Below are positions 36,701 to 46,300 of a DNA stretch of 64,000 nucleotides, piece after piece. Source of the stretch: Mesorhizobium sp. (GTDB taxonomy: Bacteria > Pseudomonadota > Alphaproteobacteria > Rhizobiales > Rhizobiaceae); assembly GCA_004963905.1 (NCBI GenBank), contig SUGL01000016.1, positions 1-64,000 on the forward strand. The letters run 5' to 3'. Under the pieces are notes generated by a model that saw only the letters and a list, made by a program, of their open reading frames with translations, did no database searches and was not told the DNA's origin. The position numbers were made by a program, and so were the translations under genes. Within the stretch, counting starts at the first letter, position 1. Each line of letters starts with the position of its first letter.

Positions 36701-36984
36701 TCCTGCTGGTGGATTTCATCCGGAACGCCAGGGGGACCGACGAGCCGCTCGTCGGCGTGCTGCTCAAGGCCGGCGCGATCCGCTTCAAACCGATCCTGCT
36801 CACCGCACTCGCGGCGATGATCGGCGCCGCGGTGATCCTGACCGATCCGATCTTCCAGGGCCTCGCCATTTCCCTGCTGTTCGGCCTCGCCTCCTCGACG
36901 CTGCTGACCGTGCTCGTCATCCCGGCGATCTACGTAGCGCTGCGCGGTGGGCCGCCCGCCGGTGAAGCACCGCCGGCTGGGTAG
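33760..36984 (+). CDS. RND family efflux permease
   Basis: A 1074-residue inner-membrane proton-driven pump. It has helix 1 near residues 14-34, two large periplasmic loops, and the proton-relay helix 4 segment SIGILVDDAIVIIENIARHW with paired aspartates. The layout resembles the AcrB-like pumps of uncertain substrate that carry a CopG/HAE-like short N-terminus. It starts at the ATG overlapping the adaptor stop. It is the last gene of the sqr operon and converges with the nar/moeA operon. Confidence 0.92.
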   Translation: MKLGIAGWLTRSFIASPLTPLFLLAALALGLVALVTLPREEEPQISVPMVDIHVSANGLKAEDAVKLVTEPLETIIKGIDGVEHVYSQTMDDGALVTARFKVGTSSDAAILRVHDKVRANMDRIPVGIPEPLIVGRGIDDVAIVVVTLTPARQAATRYSSADLTRLAHELQVEVAKLPDIGLTYIVGEQPEEIQVEPDPEKLSLYGITLQQLTGKIAGANRSFQIGTVRDQGNQRVLVAGQTLQALSDIGNLLLTARDGRPVYIRDVASIVLATSPAENRVTNIVKSDKGLERTPAVSVAIAKRPGTNAVVIADTIVKRLDQVRGQIFPKDVEMAVTRNYGETANEKANELLFHLGLATVSIVLLVAVAIGWREALVVAVVIPTTILLTMFASRIMGYTLNRVSLFALIFSIGILVDDAIVIIENIARHWAMDDGRSRTQAAIDAVAEVGNPTIVATLTVVAALLPMLFVSGLMGPYMSPIPANASAAMLFSFFVAVMLTPWLMMKLGGKDQAGAHGHAGSAHGGVLGRIYVAVARPILKSRFRAWAFLLVVGIATIGSMALIYTKHVTVKLLPFDNKTELQIVADLPKGSSVEDTDRLLQAAVNRLASVQEVVSFQTYAGAAAPFNFNGLVRHYYLRSSPEQGDIVVNLLPKGERGRASHAVALDLRDRLKGMAMPAGTVLKVVEPPPGPPVLGTLLAEIYGPDAETRRAVAAKVRETFASVPFIVDVDDSFHNQPERLRLSIDQDNLEYYKVEQADVYDTLSYLYGGTTVGYSHRGGGRLPIPIRIALSKTNGVVDQRALATPVAANALPGARDVVELGDVVRLSREPASYPIFRHNGRPAEMVMGELAGAFEAPVYGMLAVDDAIAKADWGNVPKPAIALHGQPDDESKPTLLWDGEWEVTWVTFRDMGAAFMVAILGIYILVVAQFGSFKLPLVILTPIPLTLIGIMLGHWAFAAPFTATSMIGFIALAGIIVRNSILLVDFIRNARGTDEPLVGVLLKAGAIRFKPILLTALAAMIGAAVILTDPIFQGLAISLLFGLASSTLLTVLVIPAIYVALRGGPPAGEAPPAG

Positions 36985-37006
36985 CCCGAACAAGCCAGCA
37001 AAGTGT

Positions 37007-37183
37007 TTAGCCCTGGCGGAAATCGCCGGAGATGCCGAACACTATCAGGATCGCGGCCAAAGAAATCAAAACCGACGGGCCTCCGGTCAAATTGACGACC
37101 GCCGCACAACCGCCCGCAGCTCCGCCGGCAACGATGGAGCGCAGAATGATTTCAAGCCACCTCGGCACCGGCCATTCTCCCAT
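37007..37183 (-). CDS. small two-helix membrane protein
   Basis: A 58-residue product, mostly hydrophobic (IILRSIVAGGAAGGCAAVV then VLISLAAILIVFGI). No family is recognised. The ATG at 37183 overlaps the end of the DUF2478 gene by 32 bases in another frame, as for a coupled last gene of the operon. A longer open frame exists upstream, but it lies inside DUF2478. Confidence 0.5.
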   Translation of the reverse strand: MGEWPVPRWLEIILRSIVAGGAAGGCAAVVNLTGGPSVLISLAAILIVFGISGDFRQG

Positions 37184-37745
37184 CCTGGGATTGGTTGGGG
37201 TCACGCATCGAGCTACCGTGGAGCAGACACTCCACCGCCGTGAACCGATCGGACGAAAGATGAGACAGTTCGATTTCCCGGGCGAGATCGGCTGCAAATT
37301 CGCGGAACGGCGCAAGGTTGACGACGGGAACGCCGATCAGCACGGGTACGGAAAGCTCGAGCGCCCGGGCGACCAGAGCCCTGAAGCCACCTCCTTCGGC
37401 CTCGGTCTTTCCGAATTTGCAGAGAACCAGCAGATCGGTCTGGCCGGACAATCCCGCTCCCGCGGCTTCGCAGGCGCTGATCAGCCGATCGATATTCAAA
37501 ACACAGCCTCGGGCATGGGGGCCTCGATCGTCGGATATGCCGTGCAGCTTTCCTGTCGCGAGATCTCGCAGATGCATGTCGCATTTCACGCGATCCGGTT
37601 TCGGTTCGCTTAGCTGGACAAGGCCAGCCAAGCGCATGCCCCGCTCGGCCATGATGGCAGTAGCTTCCCGCAGGAATGCCTCGAATTCCGAACCGTTCGA
37701 ATAGACGATCGCGGTGATGGGACAGTCTGGACGAATGCCCTGCAT
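37152..37745 (-). CDS. DUF2478 family protein, molybdenum-linked
   Basis: A 197-residue soluble protein of DUF2478, a family often found beside molybdate transport and Mo-enzyme genes. Landmarks are AERGMRLAGLVQLSEP and the DLLVLCKFGKTEAEGGGFR segment, which resembles the NTPase THEP1-like fold (its DLLVxxKFGKxExxGxG loop). A nucleotide- or cofactor-related role is plausible. It lies downstream of moeA by 100 bases on the same strand. Confidence 0.82.
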   Translation of the reverse strand: MQGIRPDCPITAIVYSNGSEFEAFLREATAIMAERGMRLAGLVQLSEPKPDRVKCDMHLRDLATGKLHGISDDRGPHARGCVLNIDRLISACEAAGAGLSGQTDLLVLCKFGKTEAEGGGFRALVARALELSVPVLIGVPVVNLAPFREFAADLAREIELSHLSSDRFTAVECLLHGSSMRDPNQSQDGRMAGAEVA

Positions 37746-37845
37746 GGGGGTTCTCCTTCAGTTTGACTTTGTCTGCCGTAGAGCAGCCGCGACCGGACTG
37801 GTCGTATGCACTGAGGCCAGCGAGGCGGCGCCCAAGGCCATCGGT

Positions 37846-39102
37846 CTATCTCCCAAAGCAACCAGGGCTGAATGGAAGCACTTCGACGGGCATGCCAGGC
37901 TCGGCAGGCGCCGATGCGCCCGGCACAACCGCGATGGCGTCGGCCGACACCATCGGCATCATTCTGTGCGAGCCATCCGGGCCGCTGCGGCAGGCGCTCA
38001 ATCGACCCTGCTCGACATTCAGGCGGACCGGCAGCAATTCCGTCCGATCCGGCTTGCGGGAACATGTGAAGGCCAACTCGGCCGTGATCCGCCTCGCCGG
38101 CGGCTGACCGAGAAGGGTCGCCACGATCGGGCGCGCGAAGGCGAGCGCGCCGAAGGCCGCGGCCTGCGGATTGCCTGGCAATCCGACGAAGCACGCCTCC
38201 CCTATCTTGCCGATTGCCAACGGCTTGCCCGGCTTCATCGCCACCTTGACGATATCGAGTTGGCCCCCGGCTCGCATTACGGCGTTGCGCACGTGGTCCT
38301 CTTCGCCAACCGACATGCCGGCGGTGGTGATGATCAGATCCGCCGATTTCGCGCTGTCTTCGAGCACTCGGGCGATGGCCGCGGTGTCGTCGCGGACAGT
38401 CGACAACGCGATATCGGCGTTCGGCTCCCTCAGAAGAGCGGCGAGAAGCGGACCGTTGGAGTCATAGATCGCGCCGGGTGCAAGCGACCCGCCGGTACTG
38501 CGAAGCTCGGAGCCGGTCGTGACAACGGCGATCCGCACGCGACGCGCAACAGGGACATGATCAATTCCGATCGCTGCAAGAAGCGCTATTTCCGGCCAGC
38601 CGATCATGCAGCCTGGACGAAGGACGCAGGCTCCTTGGCTCACATCCTCGCCGGCCCTGCGAATATGCGCGCCTGGCGCCACGTCGAACGCGAACTGCAC
38701 GAGACCGCCCCGCCGCGTCGTTTGCTCCTGCATGACGACAGTGTCCGCGCCCCTGGGCAATGCCGCGCCCGTCATGATGCGGTGCGCAGCGCCCGGAGCC
38801 AGCACGCCCGGCGGGTCACCTGCGCTGGTGCGGCCTACTACGGGCAGAACCAGAGGCACGCCTCTCCTGCCGGCCAGGCTTATCGCATAGCCGTCCATTG
38901 CCGCCTGATCGAAAGGCGGAATAGCGCGAGGCGCTTCGATGGCCGCGGCCAGAAGACGTCCGACGGCATCCGCCGACGGCACCATTTCCGACTGGTTGAG
39001 CGGCCGCGCCAGTGCGACGGCCACGCTTCGCGCCGTTTCGAAGGGCACCGCGCCTGCGCCTGCGCAGAAGCAACTGTCGGGCAGTATTGCCGGCACGGTC
39101 AT
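37846..39102 (-). CDS. moeA: molybdopterin molybdenumtransferase
   Basis: A 418-residue enzyme that inserts molybdate into adenylated molybdopterin to make Mo cofactor, needed for NarG. Motifs include PPFDQAAMDGYA at the N-terminus, the ITTAGMSVGEEDHV segment (family TTGGxSxGxxD, with alanine for the first glycine) and the PGNPQAAAFG loop. The ATG at 39102 overlaps the stop of the preceding small gene (ATGA). It is part of the extended nar operon. Confidence 0.92.
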   Translation of the reverse strand: MTVPAILPDSCFCAGAGAVPFETARSVAVALARPLNQSEMVPSADAVGRLLAAAIEAPRAIPPFDQAAMDGYAISLAGRRGVPLVLPVVGRTSAGDPPGVLAPGAAHRIMTGAALPRGADTVVMQEQTTRRGGLVQFAFDVAPGAHIRRAGEDVSQGACVLRPGCMIGWPEIALLAAIGIDHVPVARRVRIAVVTTGSELRSTGGSLAPGAIYDSNGPLLAALLREPNADIALSTVRDDTAAIARVLEDSAKSADLIITTAGMSVGEEDHVRNAVMRAGGQLDIVKVAMKPGKPLAIGKIGEACFVGLPGNPQAAAFGALAFARPIVATLLGQPPARRITAELAFTCSRKPDRTELLPVRLNVEQGRLSACRSGPDGSHRMMPMVSADAIAVVPGASAPAEPGMPVEVLPFSPGCFGR

Positions 39103-39380
39103 GCCTCGACGTCCGGCAGCGTCTTTTCGAGAATCGCGCGCATGGCCGCAAGACCCGGATCCTGCGCACGGTTCATGATACCGATGAGTTGCGTCCAAAG
39201 ATCGTCGGATGCGGTGTCCACGAAATTGCGAACGGCCGAGCCGACGATATCGGCCGGCGAACGACCGGACTGATCGGCGGCGGCGGTCAGCCGCGCGGCC
39301 AAGGCCGGCGCATCGAAAGCGGCAACGATGGCCATGGCCGCTTTCGGGTCTTCCAGCGAGGCAATGATATCTCCGAGCAT
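39099..39380 (-). CDS. small hypothetical protein of the nar operon
   Basis: A 93-residue helical protein (MLGDIIASLEDPKAAM at the start, later RSPADIVGSAVRNFVDTASDD) that I recognise only as a recurrent companion of nar/moeA genes in rhizobia and relatives. It has no cysteine or membrane segment. It is 10 bases after the PpiC gene and overlaps moeA by 4 bases. A chaperone or cofactor-delivery role is only a guess from context. Confidence 0.75.
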   Translation of the reverse strand: MLGDIIASLEDPKAAMAIVAAFDAPALAARLTAAADQSGRSPADIVGSAVRNFVDTASDDLWTQLIGIMNRAQDPGLAAMRAILEKTLPDVEA

Positions 39381-39390
39381 CGCGTGCGCC

Positions 39391-40290
39391 TCACTGCACC
39401 AGCGGCGAGGATGCGCCGTCTATGACAATTCCGACGATGTCCGCCCGGCCGACAAGGAGGGAGACGTATTGCGCCGTCGCTTGCCGGCTAACATGGTCGG
39501 CCAGGTAGGACGCGATGCGTTCCCGCACGGCCTCGAACGGGAGCTGGCGGCCATCGATGCGCCGCGTCAGGCGGATGAGGTGGACGCCGTAACGCGTCTC
39601 CACCGGCGAAGAAATCTCACGCGGTGCGAGATCGCCGAGAGCGGCCTCGAATTCCGGCGTCGTGTCGCCCGGCCCGATCTGGCCGAGGCTGCCGCCAAGG
39701 GCTGCCGACGGGCAATCCGAACAGTCGCGCGCCAGCGCCGCGAAACGCTCGGGCGCCGCCGCAAGGCTGGACCTGAGCGACTGCGCCTTTTCACGCGCGG
39801 CGGCGAAGGCCTCGCGATCATCGCGGCGGGCAGCTACGAGAATATGGTCGGCCTCATAGAGCGGCGGCGTCACGAAGCGGCGAAGATTATTCTCGTAGAA
39901 GCGCCGCAGCATCTCCTCGTCCGCCTCGGGAACGCGAACCTCGCGCTCGATCAGGCCGCGCACCAGCGCGTCTTCGATGGTCTCCCTGCGCCCATCCTGG
40001 TCGGTCCTCTGCTCGGCGACGATACCGAGACGCCGCGCCTCCTGCAGGAGCAACTCGCGGATGACGAGCGCACGGGTCGCGGCACGCCAGCCCTCGCCGG
40101 GATTGCGGGCGGGAAAGTTCTGCACCTCGGCGGCGATCGCCTTGCGCGATATCGCCACCCCGTTGACGGTGACCGGCGGCATCGCCACCCGCTCGAGGGA
40201 CGGCGCCGTGTCGAGGCTTGCGGGCCGGTGTTCGTGCGGGTGTTCGGACGATTTGCGGCCGGCCGAATGATCGATGACGAGCGCGGCCAT
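39391..40290 (-). CDS. PpiC-type peptidyl-prolyl isomerase (NifM-like)
   Basis: A 299-residue protein with a SurA/NifM-like N-terminal helical part and a C-terminal parvulin domain (about 140-240: YEADHILVAARRDDREAF, then GGSLGQIGPGDTTPEFE and TRYGVHLIRL). It lacks an obvious signal peptide, so it acts in the cytoplasm, probably in folding of nitrate reductase. Such genes commonly follow narI. It is 3 bases after narI. Confidence 0.9.
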   Translation of the reverse strand: MAALVIDHSAGRKSSEHPHEHRPASLDTAPSLERVAMPPVTVNGVAISRKAIAAEVQNFPARNPGEGWRAATRALVIRELLLQEARRLGIVAEQRTDQDGRRETIEDALVRGLIEREVRVPEADEEMLRRFYENNLRRFVTPPLYEADHILVAARRDDREAFAAAREKAQSLRSSLAAAPERFAALARDCSDCPSAALGGSLGQIGPGDTTPEFEAALGDLAPREISSPVETRYGVHLIRLTRRIDGRQLPFEAVRERIASYLADHVSRQATAQYVSLLVGRADIVGIVIDGASSPLVQ

Positions 40291-40293
40291 GAT

Positions 40294-41073
40294 CTACTCC
40301 GCGGGCTGGTGGGAGGGAGCGGCGGAGGGCCGCCGCGCCGGAGCGGACGACCGCATCGCCGGCGCCGGCGTTGGCGACCGGCGGGTCGCGAAGCGTGTGC
40401 GCACGACCTGATAGCCGGGGCGGCCGAGATACCAGACCGGCGCGCTCCAGACATGAACCAGCCTGGTGAACGGGAAGACCAGGAAGATCGTCATGCCGAG
40501 CAGGAGATGCGCCTTGAAGATCGGGTTGACGTCGGCGACGTAGGCCGCGGCCGCCGGCTGCAAGGTGAGAATGCCCTGCGCCCAGTTCATGAATTTCACC
40601 ATCTCGTGGCCGTCCATGTGACCGAGCGAGACGAAGATGGTTGAAAGACCAAGCGTGAGCTGCAGCCAGAGCAACAACAAGATCGCGATGTCGCCGGGCG
40701 CCGAGGTGTTGCGGATGCGCGGATCGAACAGCCGGCGATGGGCAAGAAGCGATATGCCGATGAAGCAGGCGACACCGGCGATGCCGCCGGCGGTGATGGC
40801 AAGACCCTGCTTGAAGCTGTGGGAAACGCCGAGCGCATCGAAGACCCAGATAGGCGTCAGCAGGCCGACGAAATGACCCCCGAAGATCACCAATATGCCC
40901 ACATGGAAGAGATTGGAGCCCCAGCGGAGCTGGCGCCGCCGCAGCAGCTGGGAGGAACCCGTCTTCCAGGTGTACTGCTCGCGGTCGAAGCGGATCAGGC
41001 TGCCGAGCAGGAAGATGGTCAGGCAGAAATAGGGATACCAGCCAAAGAGCGCGTCGTTGATCGTGTCAGACAT
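40294..41073 (-). CDS. narI: respiratory nitrate reductase gamma subunit (cytochrome b)
   Basis: A 259-residue inner-membrane di-haem cytochrome b with five helices. It oxidises quinol on the periplasmic side and feeds electrons to NarH. Haem ligands are probably the histidines in FHVGILVIFGGHFVGL and in FKAHLLLG/FTRLVHVWS. The last 35 residues are an extra Pro/Ser/Arg-rich tail beyond the E. coli length. It lies 12 bases after narJ. Confidence 0.95.
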   Translation of the reverse strand: MSDTINDALFGWYPYFCLTIFLLGSLIRFDREQYTWKTGSSQLLRRRQLRWGSNLFHVGILVIFGGHFVGLLTPIWVFDALGVSHSFKQGLAITAGGIAGVACFIGISLLAHRRLFDPRIRNTSAPGDIAILLLLWLQLTLGLSTIFVSLGHMDGHEMVKFMNWAQGILTLQPAAAAYVADVNPIFKAHLLLGMTIFLVFPFTRLVHVWSAPVWYLGRPGYQVVRTRFATRRSPTPAPAMRSSAPARRPSAAPSHQPAE

Positions 41074-41085
41074 AGCTTCCCTCCG

Positions 41086-41790
41086 TCAGGCCGCATTGTT
41101 GCGCGCATCGCGATTGGCGGCGCGCATCTGGATTCTCAGCCGGTCGACGGAACAGCCGTCGGTCGCATTTCCGGGACCGAATGCGACGGCGGTCTCCTCC
41201 CAGGCGGCATCGATGGCCGCCAGGTCGTCGGGCTCGTCGATTTCGGCGGCGGCGGCGACCGCGGCAGGCACGCTGGCAATCGAGCGTAGTGCCGTGAACA
41301 CGGCGGCATAGCCTGCGTTGCGCTTGGCGAGCCGCTCTTCCAGCAACGAGAAGATGTGGGCCGTTTCATCGAGCAGGCCGCGCGCCTCATCAAAGGGACG
41401 GGCGGAGAGGAACTCGAGGAAAAGCGGGATGAAGTCGGGCAATTCGTTTGCCGCGACGAGAAGCCCGCCACGTCGGTAATGTTCGACCAGATCGACCATC
41501 GCCTGGCCGCGATCGCGGCTCTCGCCGTGGATGTGCTCGAAGAGGTGCAGCGAGTGACGGCGCGTCTTGTCGAACAACTCGACGTAACGCTCCTGGAGAT
41601 CGTAAAGGTCGAGCGTGGCCAGATCGGCAAGCAGGGGCTGCAGGTGCTTGCTTGCTTCGTCCGATACCAATCCCTCGGCCGCGATCGCCGCGGCGATTTC
41701 CGGGATCGCCGCGCAAAGTTCCTCGGTCGGATAGGAAAGGAGCGCCGAGAGCGCCTTGAAGGTCCTGTTCGAGAGCGGCGCCACCATCAC
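41086..41790 (-). CDS. narJ: nitrate reductase molybdenum cofactor assembly chaperone
   Basis: A 234-residue cytoplasmic chaperone that binds apo-NarG and assists Mo-cofactor and FeS insertion. Typical motifs are LLSYPTEELCAAIPEI and ERYVELFDKTRRHSLHLFEHIHGESRDRG in layout. It overlaps narH by 4 bases. Confidence 0.95.
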   Translation of the reverse strand: MMVAPLSNRTFKALSALLSYPTEELCAAIPEIAAAIAAEGLVSDEASKHLQPLLADLATLDLYDLQERYVELFDKTRRHSLHLFEHIHGESRDRGQAMVDLVEHYRRGGLLVAANELPDFIPLFLEFLSARPFDEARGLLDETAHIFSLLEERLAKRNAGYAAVFTALRSIASVPAAVAAAAEIDEPDDLAAIDAAWEETAVAFGPGNATDGCSVDRLRIQMRAANRDARNNAA

Positions 41791-43313
41791 GCGATCTCCA
41801 TCGGGTTTGTCGGCCGCTTGGTCTGCCTAGTGCCGAAGAGGTTGGTCTCCGTGGAACCGCCCGAGCAGCCATTGCCGAAGGAGAAGCCACAAGAGCCGCG
41901 CATGTCCTGGGCGTCCTCGCTCCATTCGCGGTGCGACGTCGGGATGACGAAACGATCCTCGTAATTGGCGATCGCCATCACCTTGTACATTTCGTCGATG
42001 GCCGAGCCCGTCAGGCCGACGCGCGCCGCGATCGACTCGTCGAGGCGGCCGTCGATCGTCTTTGCCCGCATATAGCTTCGCATCGCCAGCATGCGTTCGA
42101 GCGCAAGGGCCACGGGCTCCTCATTGCCCGCCGTCAGCAGATTGGCGAGATACTGTAGCGGGATGCGCAGGCTGCGCACGTCGGGCATGTCGCCGTCCAC
42201 GCCCATCTTGCCGGCCGCCGCCGCCGATTGGATGGGCGAGAGCGGCGGCACGTACCAGACCATCGGCAGGGTGCGGTATTCAGGGTGAAGCGGAAAGGCG
42301 ATCTTCCACTCCATCGCCATCTTCCAGACCGGCGACAATTTGGCCGCCTCCAGCCAGTTGTCGGGAATCCCGCCGGCGCGAGCCTGGGCGATGACGGCCG
42401 GATCGTTCGGATCGAGGAAGACGTCGAGCTGCGCCTGATAGAGGTCCTTCTCCTGCGGCGTGCTGGCGGCCGCCTCGATGCGGTCGGCGTCGTAGAGGAT
42501 CACGCCGAGATAGCGGATGCGCCCGACGCAGGTCTCCGAACAAACGGTCGGCTGGCCCGCCTCGATGCGCGGGAAGCAGAAGATGCACTTCTCCGATTTG
42601 CCCGACGACCAGTTGTAGTAGATCTTCTTGTAGGGGCAGCCGGAGACGCACATGCGCCAGCCGCGGCACTTGTCCTGATCGATCAGGACGATGCCGTCCT
42701 CCTCGCGCTTGTAGATGGCGCCTGACGGGCACACCGCCGCGCAAGCCGGGTTGAGGCAGTGCTCGCACAGTCGCGGCAGATACATCATGAAGGTGTTTTC
42801 GAACTGGCCGTAGATGTCCTTCTGGACGCCCTCGAAGTTGACGTCCTTCGACCGCTTCTCGAACTCGCCGCCGAGGATCTCCTCCCAGTTCGGACCCCAT
42901 TCGATCTTTTCCATCCGCTCGCCAGTGATGGCCGAGCGCGGGCGGGCCGTGGGGAAAGCCTTCGATTCCTTCGCCGTGTGCAGGTGTTCGTAGTCGAAAG
43001 TGAACGGCTCGTAATAGTCGTCGATCTCCGGCAAATCAGGGTTCGCGAAGATGTTGGCAAGGATGCGCCACTTGGCGCCCATCTTCGGCTCGATCTTGCC
43101 ATTCTTCTTGCGGCGCCAGCCGCCGTTCCATTTCTGCTGGTTCTCCCACTCCTTGGGATAGCCAACGCCCGGCTTGGTCTCGACATTGTTGAACCATGCG
43201 TATTCGACGCCTTCCCGGTTGGTCCAGACGTTCTTGCAGGTAACCGAGCAGGTGTGACACCCGATGCATTTGTCGAGGTTCAGCACCATCGCGATCTGAG
43301 CGCGGATCTTCAT
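41787..43313 (-). CDS. narH: respiratory nitrate reductase beta subunit
   Basis: A 508-residue iron-sulfur subunit carrying three 4Fe-4S clusters and one 3Fe-4S cluster. The first cysteine group CIGCHTCSVTCKNVW covers C16, C19, C22 and C26. A later group has CEHCLNPACAAVCP, then CRGWRMCVSGCP, where Trp replaces the cysteine as in 3Fe-4S clusters of this family, then CIFC. The ATG at 43313 overlaps the narG stop (ATGA), so the longer open frame upstream is not coding. Confidence 0.97.
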   Translation of the reverse strand: MKIRAQIAMVLNLDKCIGCHTCSVTCKNVWTNREGVEYAWFNNVETKPGVGYPKEWENQQKWNGGWRRKKNGKIEPKMGAKWRILANIFANPDLPEIDDYYEPFTFDYEHLHTAKESKAFPTARPRSAITGERMEKIEWGPNWEEILGGEFEKRSKDVNFEGVQKDIYGQFENTFMMYLPRLCEHCLNPACAAVCPSGAIYKREEDGIVLIDQDKCRGWRMCVSGCPYKKIYYNWSSGKSEKCIFCFPRIEAGQPTVCSETCVGRIRYLGVILYDADRIEAAASTPQEKDLYQAQLDVFLDPNDPAVIAQARAGGIPDNWLEAAKLSPVWKMAMEWKIAFPLHPEYRTLPMVWYVPPLSPIQSAAAAGKMGVDGDMPDVRSLRIPLQYLANLLTAGNEEPVALALERMLAMRSYMRAKTIDGRLDESIAARVGLTGSAIDEMYKVMAIANYEDRFVIPTSHREWSEDAQDMRGSCGFSFGNGCSGGSTETNLFGTRQTKRPTNPMEIA

Positions 43314-46300
43314 TTTGCTGCCTCCTTGGGAGCATTGGCCTGCAGGGGTTCCTCGAGCCAGTCGACGGCCGCCATCTTGCGGACCACGATGAACTCGTCG
43401 CGGTTGGAGCCCACGGTTCCGTAGTAGTTGAAGCCGTAGGACTGGTGGACGTAGCCGCCGATCATGTGCGTCGGCTTGAGCACCGTGCGCGTCACCGAAT
43501 TGTGGATGCCGCCGCGGTTGCCGGTCAGTTCGGAGCCCGGCGTGTTCACGATCTTCTCCTGCGCATGATACATCAGCATCATGCCCTGCTTGACGCGCTG
43601 GGAGACGACGGCGCGGGCCGTAAGCGCTCCATTGGCGTTGAAGACCTCGACCCAGTCGTTGTCGACGATGTCCGCGGCCTTGGCGTCGGTCTCCGAAATC
43701 CACACGACCGGACCGCCGCGATTGAGCGTCAGCATCAGGAGATTGTCGGTGTAGGTGGAGTGGATGCCCCATTTCTGGTGGGGCGTGATGAAGTTGAGGA
43801 CGATTTCCTTGTTGCCGTTGGGCCTCAGTCCCTTGACGGCGGGAATCGTCTTGAGGTCGACTGGCGGCTTCCAGGTGATGAAGCCCTCGCCGAAGGCCCG
43901 CATCCACAGATGATCCTGATAGAGCTGCTGGCGCCCGGTCAGCGTGCGCCACGGGATCAGTTCGTGGACGTTCGTATAGCCGGCATTGTAGCAGACCTTC
44001 TCGCTCTCGATGCCGGACCAGGTCGGAGAGGAGATGATCTTGCGCGGCTGGGCCTGAACGTCGCGGAAGCGGATCTTCTCGTCTTCCTTCGGAATGGCGA
44101 GATGGGCGTGGTCGCGGCCGGTCGCCTTGGAGAGCGCCTCCCAGGCCTTGACCGCGACCTCGCCATTGGTTTCAGGCGCGAGCATCAGGATGACTTCGGT
44201 GGCGTCGATGTCCGTCTCGATCCTCGGCAGTCCCTTGGCGGAGCCGGCGGCCTGGACGCCGTTGAGCGCGCCGAGCGCCTCGACCTCATGCGCCGTGTCC
44301 CAGCCGATGCCCTTGCCGCCATTGCCGATCTCGGTCATCAGCGGGCCGAGCGCGGTAAAGCGGGCGTAGAGGTTCGGATAGTCACGCGTGACGACCGTCA
44401 CGGCCGGCATCGTCTTGCCCGGGATCGGCTCGATCTCGCCGCGCTTCCAGTCGGCGACGTCGAAGGGCTGGGCGATCTCGCCGGGTGTGTCGTGCTGGAT
44501 GGGAGTGAGGACGACGTCCTTCTCCACGCCCAGCACCTCCGGCGCGACCTTGGAAAAGGCCTTGGCAAGGCCCTTGTAGATATCCCAGTCCGAGCGCGCC
44601 TCCCAGGCAGGGTCCACCGCCGCCGACAGCGGATGGATGAAGGGATGCATGTCGGAGGTGTTGAGATCGTTCTTCTCATACCAGGTCGCGGTCGGCAGCA
44701 CGATGTCGGAGTAGACGCAGGTCGTCGACATGCGGAAGTCGAGCGTGACCAGAAGGTCGAGCTTTCCCTGCGGCGCCTCGTCGTGCCAGACGACCTCCTT
44801 GTTGCGCACCTTGCCTTCAGCGCCGAGATCCTTGCCCATGACGCCATGCCTGGTGCCGAGCAGGTGCTTCAGGAAGTATTCGTGGCCCTTGCCGGAGGAG
44901 CCGAGGATGTTGGAGCGCCACACGAACATGTTGCGCGGCCAATTGGCCGGATCGTCCGGGTCCTCGCAGGCGAGGTCGAGCTCGCCCGACTTCAGCGCTT
45001 TCGCCACATAGTCCTTGACCTCGAGGCCGGCCGCCGAGGCGCGCTTGGCGATGTCGAGCGGATTCTGTTTCAACTGCGGCGCGGAAGGCAGCCAGCCCAT
45101 GCGCTCGGCGCGAACATTGTAGTCGATGAAGCTCTGGTTCCAGTCTCCTTCGGGCGCCGTCGGCGACAGGATCTCCGCAGCCGTCAGGGTCTCGTATCGC
45201 CATTGGTCCGTGTGCGCGTAGAAGAAGGACGTCGAGTTCTGGTGGCGCGGGGGACGCGCCCAGTCGAGCGCGAAGGCGAGCGGCGTCCAGCCGGTCTGCG
45301 GGCGCAGCTTTTCCTGGCCGACATAGTGCGACCAGCCGCCGCCGGACTGGCCGATGGCGCCGCAGAACACCAGGAGGTTGATGATCCCCCGGTAATTCAT
45401 GTCCATGTGGTACCAGTGGTTGAGACCGGCGCCCAGGATCACCATCGAGCGCCCGTTGGTCTTTTCGGCATTGGTGGCGAACTCGCGCGCCACCGTGACG
45501 ATGGCGTCGCGCTTCACCCCGGTGATGCGCTCAGCCCAGGCTGGCGTGAACGGCACGTCGTCGTCATAGGACGAGGCGACATTGGCGCCGCCGAAGCCGC
45601 GGTCGAGGCCGTAATTGGCCATGAGCAGGTCGTAGACCGTCGCGACCTTCACCGGCCCGTCGACGGTCTTGATCGTGCGGACCGGGATGTTGCGGGTCAG
45701 GATCTCGCCATGCTCGGTGGCCACGAAATGCTCGCTGGCGCGGCCGCCGAAATACGGAAAGTCGACGGCAGCGATGTCGGCGCCGTCGCCGGCAAGTGTG
45801 AGCTTCAGCCGGACGTTCCGCCCCTTGCCGTCCTTTTCCTCGAGATTCCACTTTCCGTGCTCGCCCCAGCGGTAGCCGGCCGATCCGAGAGGCGCGACCA
45901 ACGCGTCCTTCGACTCGTCGATGGCGACCGTCTTCCATTGCGGGTTGTTCTTTTCGCCGAGGGCTCCCCTGATCTCGGAGGCGCGCAGCAGGCGCTCCGG
46001 GACGAACCTGCCGTCGCGCTCCGCAAGCCGCACCAGGAAGGGCATGTCGGTGTAGCGCCGGGCATAGTCGTCGAAATAGGCGACGCTGCGGTCGAGGTGG
46101 TATTCGCGCAGGATGACGTGGCCCATGGCGAGCGCCAGCGCGGCGTCGGTTCCCTGCTTCGGATTGAGCCAGATGTCGGCGAACTTCGTCGCCTCGGCAT
46201 AATCCGGCGAGACGACGGCGCTCTTGGTGCCCTTGTAGCGCACCTCGGTATAGAAATGCGCGTCAGGCGTGCGCGTCTGCGGCACGTTGGATCCCCAGAC

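Noticed and set aside
37746..37845. TTGACTTTGTCTGCC before DUF2478 as a regulatory dyad
   Set aside because: Only a left half-site is present, with no complementary half at 5-4-5 spacing.
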